DNA of 64,000 bases, taken from the NCBI GenBank assembly GCA_035943635.1, contig DASZBX010000080.1, positions 1 to 64,000 on the forward strand, read 5' to 3'. Both the position numbers and the translations under genes were made by a program. Below the pieces are notes generated by a model. It was not told the DNA's origin and ran no database searches. It worked only from the letters and a program-made list of their open reading frames with translations. This DNA comes from DASZBX01 sp035943635. Its GTDB lineage: Bacteria > Actinomycetota > Actinomycetes > Streptomycetales > Catenulisporaceae. Shown piece after piece: positions 8,429 to 18,400 of the stretch. Position 1 is the stretch's first letter. Every line of letters begins with the position of its first letter.

Positions 8429-10062
8429 GCGCCGACGCGGCCGAGATCGCCGCGTCGGACGCCGCCGCGCTCCTGGTGATCGCCCCGCCGGGCACCGGCA
8501 AGACCGAGTTGCTGGCCCTGCGCGCAACGCATCTGATCGAGCGGCTCGGGCCGCACCAGCAGATCCTCGCGCTGACCTTCTCCAACAAAGCCAGGCGCAA
8601 CCTCGGCGAGCGCCTACTGCGCGCGCTGGGGCCGGCCCGGTTTCGCCGGTACGTGCAGGTGCGCAACTTCCACGGCCACGCGGCGGAGATCGTTCGCTCC
8701 CACGGTCGTACCCTGGGCCTTGACCCGGCCTTCCCGATGCCCGACCGGCGCACCCTGGCCCGGGCCCTGGACGCGGCCGCGGGAACCAACTATGCCGCGC
8801 GCACCGCGATCGAACAGGCCCTGGGCGAGGCCAAACGCGAACCGCGCGACGACGCCGAGGTCGACGCGCTCCTGGCCGCGACCAACTACCAGGCGCTGCC
8901 CCTCGAGAGGAACCGGGTCGCCAGCGGGCTGGTGCACTACAACGACCTGCTGCGCCATGCCCAGCGCCTGCTGCGCGTCGAGCAGGTCGCCGCCCTCTAC
9001 CAGGCCCATTACGGGGCAGTGCTCGTCGACGAGTTCCAGGACCTGTCCTGGCAGCAGTTGGACATCGCCCTGCGCTCCTGCTCGGCGAACCGCACCTTCG
9101 TCGGCGACCCGCAGCAGGGCATCTACTCCTGGGCCGGGGCCAGGCCGCTGCAGGTCGAAGCCCACCTGCGCCAGCTGTGCGGAGACGCGCACGCCCTGAC
9201 CGTCTCCTACCGCTCCTCCCCGGCGGTGCTCAACGTGGTCAACGCCGCCAGTGCCCACCTGGGCGCTCAGCCACTGCGGGCCGCCGAACCGGACGCCTGG
9301 CCAGGCGGCGGGGCAGCCTGCGCTCTCGCCTTCGACACCGGCGACGCCGAGGCCGAAGCGATCGTCGAGCTGTGCGCCCGCATCAGCCAACGGCACTCGG
9401 CCGCGACGATCGGAGTGATCGTCCGGGCCGGTTGGCGGCGCACCAGCCTGGACGCCGCTTTCGAACGCGCCCCCCAGGTGCGCCACTACCGCTGGGATCT
9501 GGCCATCGACGACGCGGCCCTGGCCGAACGCCTGCACCAGGCCTATCGCGCCCTGGCCAAGACCGCCGACATCGACGCGCTGCGCCCCAAAGTCCTCGAC
9601 GGCATCGACCCGGCGGACGTCGACACCTACCAGCAGGCCCTCGAAGCCCTCGACCTGCTGGCCGAACGCGCCGCGAGCGCCGGCTCGGTCGCCGGGGCGA
9701 TGGACCAGCTCCTCATCCAGCCCGGCGACCGCCCCATCGAGGCGGGCACCCACGTTCTGACGGCCCACACCGGCAAAGGCCAACAGTTCGACTGGGTCAT
9801 CATCCCGGGCATGGAAGAAGGACACATACCGGCCTTCCAGGCGAGCACCGCCGAGGCGATCGCCGAGGAGCAGTGCGTCCTGCACGTCATGCTCTCGCGC
9901 GCCCGCCACGGCATCGTTCTGACCTGCGCACGCCAGCTCACCTCCCATGCAGGCCGGCCCTACACCAAGGAACGCAGCCGGTGGTGGCCCCTCGCCGCGG
10001 CGCCATGCACCCTGGACTGGAACAGCCTTACCGCCCACATCGACGACCAATACAAACCCTAG
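8425..10062 (+). CDS. gajB: Gabija protein GajB, UvrD/Rep-like helicase
   Basis: This encodes 545 residues; GTG 8425 overlaps the gajA stop in a GTGA, so the two are coupled. SF1A helicase motifs appear in order: Walker A APPGTGKTE (residues 20-28), motif Ia LTFSNKA, motif II VDEFQD (near 202), motif III GDPQQGIYSWAGA (near 227), motif IV VSYRSS, motif V THVLTAHTGKGQQFDWVIIPG, and motif VI VMLSRARHGIVL near 488. GajB is known to sense or unwind DNA intermediates and to activate GajA inside a large complex. The helicase fold appears intact, so the system is probably functional. Confidence 0.9.
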   Translation: MSADAAEIAASDAAALLVIAPPGTGKTELLALRATHLIERLGPHQQILALTFSNKARRNLGERLLRALGPARFRRYVQVRNFHGHAAEIVRSHGRTLGLDPAFPMPDRRTLARALDAAAGTNYAARTAIEQALGEAKREPRDDAEVDALLAATNYQALPLERNRVASGLVHYNDLLRHAQRLLRVEQVAALYQAHYGAVLVDEFQDLSWQQLDIALRSCSANRTFVGDPQQGIYSWAGARPLQVEAHLRQLCGDAHALTVSYRSSPAVLNVVNAASAHLGAQPLRAAEPDAWPGGGAACALAFDTGDAEAEAIVELCARISQRHSAATIGVIVRAGWRRTSLDAAFERAPQVRHYRWDLAIDDAALAERLHQAYRALAKTADIDALRPKVLDGIDPADVDTYQQALEALDLLAERAASAGSVAGAMDQLLIQPGDRPIEAGTHVLTAHTGKGQQFDWVIIPGMEEGHIPAFQASTAEAIAEEQCVLHVMLSRARHGIVLTCARQLTSHAGRPYTKERSRWWPLAAAPCTLDWNSLTAHIDDQYKP

Positions 10063-10308
10063 AAGGCCCCTGGTCCCCGCCATGGCTAGAGCACGCATCC
10101 CGAGCTGCTCCGCGGATACCCACGGTCGCGCCAGCGGCACACGTCAGGCCGCGAAGCCAGTATCCCGACGAACCCGACCGGCCCCGGCCCAGAACGCACC
10201 GACCCGGCTGCTCTCGCCTCGGGCCCGTCACCGTACGGGCGCTCGGTGTCCTACTCGAATGGAGCGGCCCGATGGCCGTGCTCGCCGCCCGGACGTAGCG
10301 TCGGAGGC

Positions 10309-10698
10309 GTGGCGAGCAATTCCCAGAATCCGGCGAGCCGGAGCGCAGCGCGGCGCGCGGCCGAGGCCGTGGCCCGGCGCGCCGACGAGTTCGCCCGGCG
10401 TGAGAAGGAGCTGCTGGCGATTGTCACCGATTTCCACGTCGCGACCGAGCACGCCGAGAAGGTGCGCGCCGACGCCGAGGAGAAGGCCGCCCGGCTCCTG
10501 AAGGACGCCGGGGCAAAGGCCGATGCGCTGCGGGAGAAGGCGAACGCCGAGGCGGCCGGCGCCGAGGAGAAGGCCGTGGCAGCGGTGCGCCGGATGGTGG
10601 AGTTCGGCGAGAGCCGCGAGTCGATCACCGCGCTCACCTCGTGGCCGGCGGCGCGCATCCGGGAAATCCAACGCTCCCCGGGCACCGAGAAGCACTAG
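10309..10698 (+). CDS. alanine-rich coiled-coil protein
   Basis: The predicted protein has about 129 residues. GTG 10309 is used although its GGAGG is very close (one base away); GTG 10246 is the alternative. Residues 15-100 are a continuous Ala/Glu/Arg/Lys helix with heptad character (AEKVRADAEEKAARLLKDAGAKADALREKANAEA). The C-terminus (FGESRESITALTSWPAARIREIQRS) reads like the recognition end of a helix-turn-helix. It follows gajB by 246 bases on the same strand, but a role in defence is not indicated by sequence. Confidence 0.6.
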   Translation: MASNSQNPASRSAARRAAEAVARRADEFARREKELLAIVTDFHVATEHAEKVRADAEEKAARLLKDAGAKADALREKANAEAAGAEEKAVAAVRRMVEFGESRESITALTSWPAARIREIQRSPGTEKH

Positions 10699-10927
10699 TT
10701 ACCTGCGCCTGCCGGCCTGGCGGAACGGACAAACCCGGTGCCCAAGGATGATCTCGCGGCCCCGTATCCTCGATGCCGGCCGCCGTGACTCGTGACGCGG
10801 ATCCGCACCGAGGCCACTGCGCACGCCTTGGAAAATACGCCGAGGCAGCCCCGCCTGGAACAAGTCACACCCGCTGCCTTCGCTGGTAGGCCTTGGGACA
10901 TTCTTCTCGAGAGCTTTGACCGGACTC

Positions 10928-11095
10928 GTGACGAACCTTCTGCCGAGGCAAGCACCGTTTGCCATGCCGATTGGCGCAAGGCGAGGCGAGCCGTTTGCAT
11001 CACTGGAATTCGTCGAACACATGTTCGATAATGCGGAGGTGGACAATCCTGAGCCGCCCGACGCGCGTCCGGCGAATCGTGATCATGCCGGGTAG
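10928..11095 (+). CDS. possible small protein, start uncertain
   Basis: An open frame of 55 codons from GTG 10928 (or 44 from ATG 10964) ends in a hydrophilic, protein-like stretch EPFASLEFVEHMFDNAEVDNPEPPDARPANRDHAG. Its stop overlaps the start of the next frame by 11 bases, which suggests coupling. The frame is open further upstream to about 10798 without a good start, so it may be a truncated remnant. No family recognised. Confidence 0.3.
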   Translation: MTNLLPRQAPFAMPIGARRGEPFASLEFVEHMFDNAEVDNPEPPDARPANRDHAG

Positions 11096-11393
11096 CCATC
11101 GTCGCTGGGTGTTCGTCCCGGTGCTGTTTCGGACGGGAGGAGGGTGGCGGTTCGGTGTGGTCGAGCAGTGGATTTGCCTGGAAGGGCGGCCGTGGGTCGC
11201 CCGGATCGTCTTCGGACCGCCGACGCAGAGCCCTTATCACCAGTTTTATGACTTTCTGCACGACGGGGTGATCGTGCCGCTGCGATTGGACACCGGCGCT
11301 TCCTCGCCGTCCCTGATTCCGAGATCGTTGACTTCGCAGGATCGCGAGCAGGCGCGGTCGGCGCCACCGCAGTCCCCCAACCAGGGGCGATAA
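11085..11393 (+). CDS. hypothetical protein
   Basis: The predicted product is 102 residues from ATG 11085 (GTG 11079 also possible). The sequence is aromatic-rich in its first half (HRRWVFVPVLFRTGGGWRFGVVEQWICLEGRPWVARIVFG), suggesting a small beta fold, and ends in a low-complexity tail. Coding bias is moderate. A long frame on the opposite strand covers the same DNA, but it is Arg/Pro-rich and less credible. Confidence 0.45.
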   Translation: MPGSHRRWVFVPVLFRTGGGWRFGVVEQWICLEGRPWVARIVFGPPTQSPYHQFYDFLHDGVIVPLRLDTGASSPSLIPRSLTSQDREQARSAPPQSPNQGR

Positions 11394-11750
11394 TCCGGAA
11401 TGGGGGCGCTGCGGTGGGGTCCGGTCGCGTCGGATGGTCTGAGCTCAGCTGTGGCCCGCAGGTGTGGCCGGGGTGCCGCTGTGAGAACAGGCCGGGACGT
11501 CGGCCAGGGTGACCGCCGGGCGGCGATGGGGTATCACACCTGCTGGTGGGAGGTGAGCGTACGGCCGGAATGCGCGTCCGGCCGGGCGCCCCAGCGCCCG
11601 GCCCCGGCGCACCGCACGCCGTGTCGCGCATACATGGCCGCCACCGCGCCCGCTGGTGCCCGGCGGCGCACGAACACCGTGGAGCGGGCTGGGGCGGCGG
11701 CGGTGGCGCGCTCTGCGCATCCCACGGCGGTGGGGAAGCGGTGACCTCGG
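11394..11750. other. intergenic stretch without a supported gene
   Basis: This lies between convergent genes. Several Arg/Pro/Ala-rich frames cross it on both strands but none has a ribosome site or plausible composition. No strong hairpin was found by eye. Confidence 0.45.
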
Positions 11751-12245
11751 TTAGCGGGGAACGGGTAAGAGGCTTTCCAGCCATTGATTCGTACCGTAGT
11801 CGCGAGCAGGGATCTGTTGGGGCGGGCGTATCCGGGAGCCGCCTTCGCCCCGGTCGATGATCGAGAGCAGGTGCACGGTGGCGTGTGCGCCGGGCCAGAC
11901 CCCGGTGGTCGCCACGGCTTCGAGCCGGTCGGGCATGTCGGCGGGCAGCGGCAGGTCCTGCGGCGCCATGCGGTCCATGACCTGCGCGCTGACCGAGGGA
12001 TGCCCGACCCACGACTCGCAGGTGAATGCGGCGGCCACGGCGCCAACGCGGATGGCGCGACGGCGCAGGGCGGCGGTCCCGGCCGGTCCGGGCTTGCCGC
12101 CCAGCAGCGGGATTGCCTCGGCCTGGATATCCGGGGAGAGCAGGATCAGAACGGGAAACGCGAAGCCGAGCTGCAGATGCATCTGCTCGCCGAAGCGGTG
12201 GGTGGTCTCGGTGGCGGCGGTGAAGCGGGCAAGGGTGAACGTCAC
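11751..12245 (-). CDS. hypothetical protein
   Basis: This encodes 164 residues with an AGGAAAGG ribosome site ahead of ATG 12245. The first half has a moderately hydrophobic stretch (MHLQLGFAFPVLILLSPDIQAEAIPLLGG) that looks like buried strand and helix rather than a membrane span. The remainder is soluble. Function and family are not recognised. The gene upstream on the same strand is the winged-helix protein at 12365-13306. Confidence 0.6.
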   Translation of the reverse strand: MTFTLARFTAATETTHRFGEQMHLQLGFAFPVLILLSPDIQAEAIPLLGGKPGPAGTAALRRRAIRVGAVAAAFTCESWVGHPSVSAQVMDRMAPQDLPLPADMPDRLEAVATTGVWPGAHATVHLLSIIDRGEGGSRIRPPQQIPARDYGTNQWLESLLPVPR

Positions 12246-12364
12246 GGATCGGCCTTTCCTGGCGGGTGTTTATGGACCTGGGCCTACGGCAGCTGACCGA
12301 ACCCCTGTCAGGGGGCGCGGGCAGCCGCCGCAGGCCCAGGTCCGGCGAAATGACCCTGCCGGTC

Positions 12365-13306
12365 CTACGCGGCGACGTTCGGCGTGCGGTGGCGGAACGT
12401 GCGCGGCTTGTCCCCGACCTGCTCGACCGCGCCGAGTTCGATGAGCTTGTCCAGAGCGTTGGCCACCGCCCCGCTGGAGCGGTCCAGCAGCTTGCCGAGC
12501 TTCGACGCGGTGATCACCAGTTCGGGATTGCCTTCCAGGTGCTCGGCGACCATGGTGCGCAGCCCGCCCTTGGGCAGACGCCGCTCCTCACCGGCAGGTG
12601 CAGTGACGGTCGGGGCAGGTGTGACAGGGGTCTTCTTCCCGGGCTTCGCCTGGTGCGGTGCAGCGCTCGCAGTTGGCTGCGGGTCCGGCGCATTCGCAGG
12701 CTCGGCGGGAGTCGCGGGGACAGGTTCGTCCTGGACCGGACCATCGGACGGTACGTCCGGTTCGCCGTCGGCAGACTCCGGCTGCGAGTTGGCCTGCGTC
12801 ACCGGCTCGGGTCCCGCCACAGTCTCGACCGGCGGCGTGGCGCCGTCGGAGTCGGCCTGCGCTTCCGGCTCTTCGCCGACCTCCGGCACGGGTTCGGGTT
12901 CCGCCACAGCCTCGACCGGCGGCGTGGCGCCGTCGGAGTCGGTGGTCGCGGACTGTGCGTCGTCGGCACGGGCAGTGGCGAACCACCGGTCCGGTGCGCG
13001 GTGTGCCCCGGCGCGCCCGCCGTCCTCGCGCCGGGCCGTGCCCGCGCTCTCCAGTGCGGTCAGTGCTTTGGACGCCGTGGTGCGGGAAAGCCCGGCTTTT
13101 TCGGCCAGTGCGGCGATGCTCGCGCCGGTCTCGGGCGACAGCAGGCTGGCCACGGTGAGCGCGGCGGGCGGCAGTGCTGTGGGCGTGCTCGCCGGTGCGG
13201 CGGAGGTCGCGGGGGCTGTGGCGGTCGGCTTCGGGGTCGGCGGAGTGGCTGTCTTCGCGTTCCTGGCGCGCTTGGCGGGTACGGTGGTCTTCGTGCTGGT
13301 GGGCAT
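12365..13306 (-). CDS. double winged-helix protein with Pro/Glu-rich linker
   Basis: This encodes 313 residues in three parts. A basic Ala/Pro/Thr tail (1-45) leads into a winged helix (about 48-100: LLSPETGASIAALAEKAGLSRTTASKALTALESAGTARRE). A long acidic Pro/Glu linker (about 115-230) contains a duplicated DSDGATPPVE unit. A second winged helix (about 245-310) reads MVAEHLEGNPELVITASKLGKLLDRSSGAVANALDKLIELGAVEQV. Two MarR-like DNA-binding modules on a flexible linker suggest a DNA-binding or bridging protein, but no ligand or catalytic domain is visible. Similar Lys/Ala/Pro-rich wHTH proteins accompany actinobacterial accessory elements. Confidence 0.65.
   Translation of the reverse strand: MPTSTKTTVPAKRARNAKTATPPTPKPTATAPATSAAPASTPTALPPAALTVASLLSPETGASIAALAEKAGLSRTTASKALTALESAGTARREDGGRAGAHRAPDRWFATARADDAQSATTDSDGATPPVEAVAEPEPVPEVGEEPEAQADSDGATPPVETVAGPEPVTQANSQPESADGEPDVPSDGPVQDEPVPATPAEPANAPDPQPTASAAPHQAKPGKKTPVTPAPTVTAPAGEERRLPKGGLRTMVAEHLEGNPELVITASKLGKLLDRSSGAVANALDKLIELGAVEQVGDKPRTFRHRTPNVAA
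12814..12942. repeat. 42-base direct repeat inside the winged-helix gene
   Basis: Positions 12814-12855 and 12901-12942 are identical except for one base. The period is 87 bases (29 codons), so the repeat keeps the reading frame and duplicates the linker unit DSDGATPPVE. It may expand or contract by slippage. Confidence 0.85.
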
Positions 13307-13839
13307 GACACATCCTGGGAATAGCTAGGGGTGGATGGACGTGCCCCGGCCGGGGCGACCACGGTCGGGTAAGTGACCGGGTCCGATGCCGTCCCGCTCA
13401 TCGCGGTCATGGGGCGCGAATCGCAGCGGGGCGGTGATGGACGATTCAGGACCAAGATCGCCATGAAGTCAAGCCCGATGCGACGCCCGTCCCGGCCGGT
13501 GTGGTCGCTTTCCCACTAAACCGCAGGTGGGGACGCTGAATGTCCATGGCGCCATGTCGTGATTCGGTTTGTTGCGGCGACCGGTTGCCCCGGGCTGATC
13601 GGCTGCTCCGCGCCGAATATGGCGGGTGCCCGCGACCTTCCGCACCCAGAGCGGAAGGTCGCGGGCAGTCGGCGGTCGGCGCACCGAGCGTGACGGCCGA
13701 TGCGCGCCCACGGTGCAGGATTCGGTCCGAGATGTAATGAAGACTCCGACACTGCGCGGTCTGGGAGATGGGAGCGCGAACACGGCACCGGCCGGTTCAG
13801 GGCAGGCAGCGGTAGGCCTCGGGGACGGCGAGCGCTGGG
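13307..13839. other. 533-base gap between genes
   Basis: No frame has convincing composition or a ribosome site. The only clear structure is the 17-bp hairpin at 13627-13667, listed separately. Confidence 0.5.
13627..13667. terminator. perfect 17-bp hairpin, probable terminator
   Basis: Arms 13627-13643 and 13651-13667 are exact reverse complements around a seven-base loop. The hairpin lies about 170 bases beyond the stop of the minus-strand gene 13840-14373, so it may end that transcript, although it could act in either direction. A regulatory inverted repeat is the alternative. Confidence 0.55.
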
Positions 13840-14373
13840 CTAAGCCTCAGCGTGCCCACGAAGGAGGCGTCGGCCGCGCACCATGGTGTACATGACGTCA
13901 ACCGGTTTGATCATGCTCTGGCTCCTCGAACTCGCAGGGCCCATTCGAAGCCCGAGCTCCTCCAGGGCAGCGGCGGCACTAGTTAGGGCGCCGGTCCGGC
14001 CCAGGGAGAACAGGTAGGTTGCGTAGCGGGTCAGCTGCGCGCTCTGCATGTCCTGGACTGCGTCATCGCCGTCCAGGTGCCACACGATCTTGTTTGAGCT
14101 CGTGGGTGAACCCGCCGCGATGATGTGCAGCACGGCGTGCGGCACCATTACCACAGAGCGCACCGCGATCACCTCGGGCGCGCTGTACACCGCCGTCAGC
14201 ACGCCGGCGCGCCTGTGCTCAGACGCGCCGACCAGTGCGGCCTCGACCTCGCGCCTGGTCTCTACCAGTTGCGTTGCCGCGTGTCTGGCCATACCGGTGC
14301 GCGTGGCAGCCCGCTCAGCGCGGGGCGGAAGTTTACCTACCGCGCCCATGCCGCTGAACCGGTGCACGCCCAC
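13840..14373 (-). CDS. hypothetical protein
   Basis: The predicted product is 177 residues from GTG 14373, chosen because GAGAGG lies six bases upstream; the frame stays open to 14448. Third codon positions are strongly G/C. The protein has alpha/beta character (VEAALVGASEHRRAGVLTAVYSAPEVIAVRSVVMVPHAVLHIIAAG...IVWHLDGDDAV) followed by helices. No catalytic motif or family was recognised. It is divergent from the HxlR regulator at 14679 across about 300 bases in which I see no further gene. Confidence 0.6.
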   Translation of the reverse strand: MGVHRFSGMGAVGKLPPRAERAATRTGMARHAATQLVETRREVEAALVGASEHRRAGVLTAVYSAPEVIAVRSVVMVPHAVLHIIAAGSPTSSNKIVWHLDGDDAVQDMQSAQLTRYATYLFSLGRTGALTSAAAALEELGLRMGPASSRSQSMIKPVDVMYTMVRGRRLLRGHAEA

Positions 14374-14678
14374 CGAGTACCTCTCACCACGCTCATCTTC
14401 ACGGGCGTAGTCTAACCGCGCTACGGACGGCGCCAGCGCCGCAGCCACCGGACGGGCGTGTCAACACCGGCCCGGACACCGCGGCACGGTAGGCGCAGCC
14501 CGCTTCCCCTCGGCGTCGCGCACTTTCGATATCGACTCGTAACCCTCTCTGGCCTAGACCACGGGTGTAATCATCTGCCTACTATGCAGGTCCGTCTAAA
14601 ACGGCCATTGCACCTGCGGGGGCGTAAGTACGGACGGGAGTCTCAAGAAGTCACGAGTCACCACATGGGGGACGAATC

Positions 14679-15074
14679 ATGGAAATGAATAACATCAGAG
14701 CATTGCTTCGCCTGATCAAAGGCAAATGGACCCTGTCGGTTCTGGCCGAGCTGGGCCGGGCGGGCCGGGCGGGGTTGAAGTACAGCCACCTGTTGGCCGC
14801 GGTCAACAGCTCGGCCCAGGAGAGCACTCTCTCGACCCAGCAGCTGTCGACGATGCTCGTGGGGCTGCGCGAGCGCGGCTTGGTCGTGCGCCAGGGCCCG
14901 GAGCAGGAGTACCAGCTCACCGACGTGGGTTGGGACCTGGTGGGCCTGCTCACGTCGCTGGACGCGACCTTTGCGCGCTTCTGGGCCGACAGCGCTGCGC
15001 GCGGCTCGGGGACGCCGCCCACGCGCACACGGCCCGAGGAGGGATACGACGGCATGTCGTGGTCCGCTGCGTGA
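14679..15074 (+). CDS. HxlR-family transcriptional regulator
   Basis: This encodes 131 residues from ATG 14679, with GGGGGA upstream. It is a single winged helix typical of HxlR: LLRLIKGKWTLSVLAEL (residues 8-24), a recognition region STQQLSTMLVGLRERGLVVRQ (about 52-72) and the wing EYQLTDVGWDLVGLL. HxlR proteins bind DNA as dimers and often respond to electrophiles or metabolites. The N-terminal Cys used in sensing by some members is absent. The target is unknown; the divergent gene at 13840-14373 is the nearest candidate. Confidence 0.85.
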   Translation: MEMNNIRALLRLIKGKWTLSVLAELGRAGRAGLKYSHLLAAVNSSAQESTLSTQQLSTMLVGLRERGLVVRQGPEQEYQLTDVGWDLVGLLTSLDATFARFWADSAARGSGTPPTRTRPEEGYDGMSWSAA

Positions 15075-15465
15075 GCGACCGGCCTGCTCATCTGGCCTTC
15101 ACGGACCCATCGCGGTGTGGCGACGCCACGCCCGTTCCCTTGCGCTGGGCCGCACCTGCGGCCCGCGAGGTTCGCGCTTCGCGGAGGCGGTGCGTCCCGG
15201 AAGACCAGCCGATTGGCCCGGCTCATGGGGTCCGTCTGCTGACCGGGATTTGGGGCTCTGCCGGTGGCGGCAGCCCGCGGGGGTTCTCATCGCGCCTCGG
15301 AGAAGGAGCGTCGCGTTTCCCTGGAGCTCACGGCCAAGCCGCTGAGGTCGCGTTTTTGTCTTGCCTGGGAAGAAACCCGCGGTGGCGCGATCGACCTCTC
15401 GGTCGTGGCGCGAGAGCGCACTAAGTGCAGTTCTCCCCCACGTGCTCCTGTTGTGTGCGGGCAGT
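15075..15465. other. intergenic stretch between convergent genes
   Basis: About 390 bases separating the HxlR gene from the end of the Tad locus. No supported gene or strong hairpin was seen. Confidence 0.45.
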
Positions 15466-18400
15466 TCACGCCGCGGCGCAGCGCCCGGTGTAGGTGGGGC
15501 GGAATCGGTCGGAGAGGATCTCGGCGAGCAGTCGCTCGGTGGCCGGGGCCAGGTACTCGCCCTGGGGTTCGAGGCGGGCGATCAACAGGTCGCGGGTGGC
15601 GATCACGTCGGCGCGCCGGCCCAGGTGGGCCTGGAGACGCATGATCTGCCGGTAGACCTCCTCGTTCTCGTCGATCTCCCTGCCCCGTTCCCACCAGGCC
15701 AGGGCGCCTTCCGGGTCGTCGGCGTGTTCGGCCAGCTGGCCGAGGAGGGTGGCGGTGGCCAAGGCGTCGCGGCGGGCGCCGGCGCGCGGGGCGATGACCC
15801 ATTCCTCGTCGGATCCGGCCAGTAGGTCGCCGTGGTACAGGTCGAGCGCGGCCTGGGCGGCGGCGGCGCGTTCGGCCGGGTCGCTCGCGCGCCGGGCCAG
15901 GCGGCGCAGGCGGTCGAAGTAGTCCAGGTCGACGGCGATCTGGGCTGGGTCGAACCGGTGGCTGGACCCGCCCTGGGTCAGGACGAACTGTGTGGCGCGG
16001 GCTCCGGTGTGCCGGCGCAGGGACGTGCGCAGTTCCGAGGCGGCGTTCTTGCGGGTCGCCTGCAGGCTCTTGGGCCCCAGGTCTGGCCAGAGTACCGCGA
16101 GCTGGTCGAAGCTTTGGGCGCGGGAGTGGTACACGGCCAGGCGTCCGGCCAGTTGGCGTACGGCGCCGCGTTTGAGCAGCACAGGTCCCTGGTCGTTTTC
16201 CAGGACCAGGTCGCCCAGGACCCGGGCGCGTAGTGGGGCCTGGTAGTAGGCGCGGGTGAGCGCGTCGACCTGCTCGAACCGCGATTCGTAGCCGGAGTGC
16301 GGGCGGAGCGGCAGGTGGTGGACGACGCCGGGCGCTTCCGGAGCACGGTCTTCGGTCACGGTTGTGCGCGTGGTTTCGGGGTCCGGTGCCGGCTGACCGG
16401 CGCCGACCTCCTGCTCCGGCCGCGCTGAGGTGGGATCGGTGGGCGCCGCGGGGTCCTGATCGAGGAGGTCCCCGGCCTCCTCGTCCTTGAAGGGGGCTGT
16501 CTGGTCGCTGTCGGTCTGGTCCCAGATGGCCGGGTCGGCCAGAGGGCCGGTGGGGTCGGGGATGGGGTGGGGTTCGTGGTCGCGGATGGCGAACCCGTCG
16601 GCGCCGGCGAGCAGGGCAAGGGCCTGGTGGAGCGCTGTGGGCGGCAGGTCGAAGGCGATCGGGTGACCGGGCAGGCCGGATCCGGTCACCCGGCCGTCGG
16701 TGTCGACGGCCCAGGTCGGGGCGCTGGGATGGGCGCCGAGCAGGACAGCGTGGGCGCGCAGGTGGGAACCGGCGGTCAGGCTCGCGGCCAGGCGTCCGGC
16801 GGTGTCCGCGCGCGCCACGCCGAGAAGCACCAGCGGCGGGTGCTCTTCGAGGTCGCCGTGGTCGGCGGCGAGCTGGTCCAGGGATTCACACTCGTGCTCG
16901 TCGAGTTGGCGGGCGCGGTAGGTGAGGTATTCGTCGAGGTAGTCGGCGGCCTGGGTGGCGGTGTCGGCCAGTTCGACCCCGGGGACCCCGGCCAGGAGTT
17001 GTGCGGCGTGGGCTTCGGTGCTTTCCAGCAGGAGGGCGGCGTCGGGCCGGGAGATCAGGAGCCTGGCTCCGGCCCGTCCGGGGGTCTCGGTCGACAGCGC
17101 GGCCAGAGCGATCGCGCGGGCCGCGCCCAGCGCGCCGGGGCCGGACAGTCCCAGGCCCGGACCGAGCTGGTCCAGGGTGATCTCGCCGCCCGCCGCAGAG
17201 GCGACCGCGATGCGTGCGGGCCGCTCGAGCATGTCGTGGTCGGGCAGGTGCGCTCGGGAGAGGGTAGGACGTTTTGCAGCGACCTCATCCGGGGCTCCCG
17301 GTGCCTGGTCCTGGTCCTGGTCCGGTGCGCCGAATTGGTCGATCTCGCCGCTCTCTGGCAGTGGGTCTGTCGGTGCGCGGTGGGCCGGGCGTAGGGGTGG
17401 GGGCATGACTGCAGCCCCTGGGGCCGCGCCGATGACGCGCACTGGCCAGTACGGGGAGGCGAAGCGGCGCCGATGGCGGCGGGATGCTTCCAGGGCGCCG
17501 GCGAGGGCGAGCAGCACGGATCCGGCCAGGGCTCCGCCGTCGGCCAGGCGAATCCGACCACCGTCCGCGGTGGCCGCAGGGGCGCCGGGGTGCTCAGGCC
17601 GAGTCGGGGCAGACGGGTCCTGGGCCTGGGACGTCGTCTGCGCCGGGGCCTGGTTGGCACCTGCGTCCGGCTCGCTCCCCGGCCGCCTGGTGCCGGTCGT
17701 CGCGTGGGAGGTGCCCCCGGAGGCCGGTTCGGGGGTGGGGGCCGCGGGTGCGGAGGTAGGCGGCAGTGCCGGGGCGCCGGTCGTGGGCCCGGGGGTCGGT
17801 GCGGGGGCGGCCGGGGTTACCGCAGTGGTCGGGGCGATGGTGATCAGGCGCCAGCCGGGTCGGATCAGGTCCGGGTTGGTCAGGCGCTGGCCGTCGGCCT
17901 GGACGACGTCGTGGTTGAGGGCGGCCAGGGTCGGCCAGTCCCGGCCGTTGCCGTAGTCGGCCCGGGCGATTTCGTAGAGGTTCTCCCCGGGTTCGACGGT
18001 GTGCACGCGCTCGGCCGGGTCGGTCAGGGACGGATTGTGGGGTGTGGTGCTTGCCGTGGGGGTTTGCGGTCCGGGCCGGGCCGGCGCCGTGGCCGTGGGC
18101 GCGGCGGCCCGGGTCGGGTTGAGGGTGGCGGTGGCGGCCTGGGCCGGGGCGGCGGCCCGGGCCATCAAGGCGGTCAGACCGATGGCGGTGAGCAGGAGGA
18201 AGGCCAGGGCCTGGAACGGGGACATAGCCGGAAGGCTCGGGCGTTCCGTACGGCGCAGCAGCGCGCCCAGTTCGATCAGGACGCTGATGACGATCAGCAG
18301 CCAGAGGAACCAGAGCACGATGGCCAGGGCGTTAAGGTACACCTGGTCGCCCAGGATCGGGCTGGTCAGGTCGGTGCGCAGCTGGCCGAGGGAGGGCAGG

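Noticed and set aside
6995..8527. A 510-codon minus-strand frame across gajA
   Set aside because: Its composition is a shadow of gajA (Arg/Gly/Gln-rich, no motifs) and it conflicts with a well-supported gene.
11083..12012. A 309-codon minus-strand frame
   Set aside because: Arg/Pro/Ser-rich shadow with no ribosome site, conflicting with the better 11751-12245 gene in another frame.
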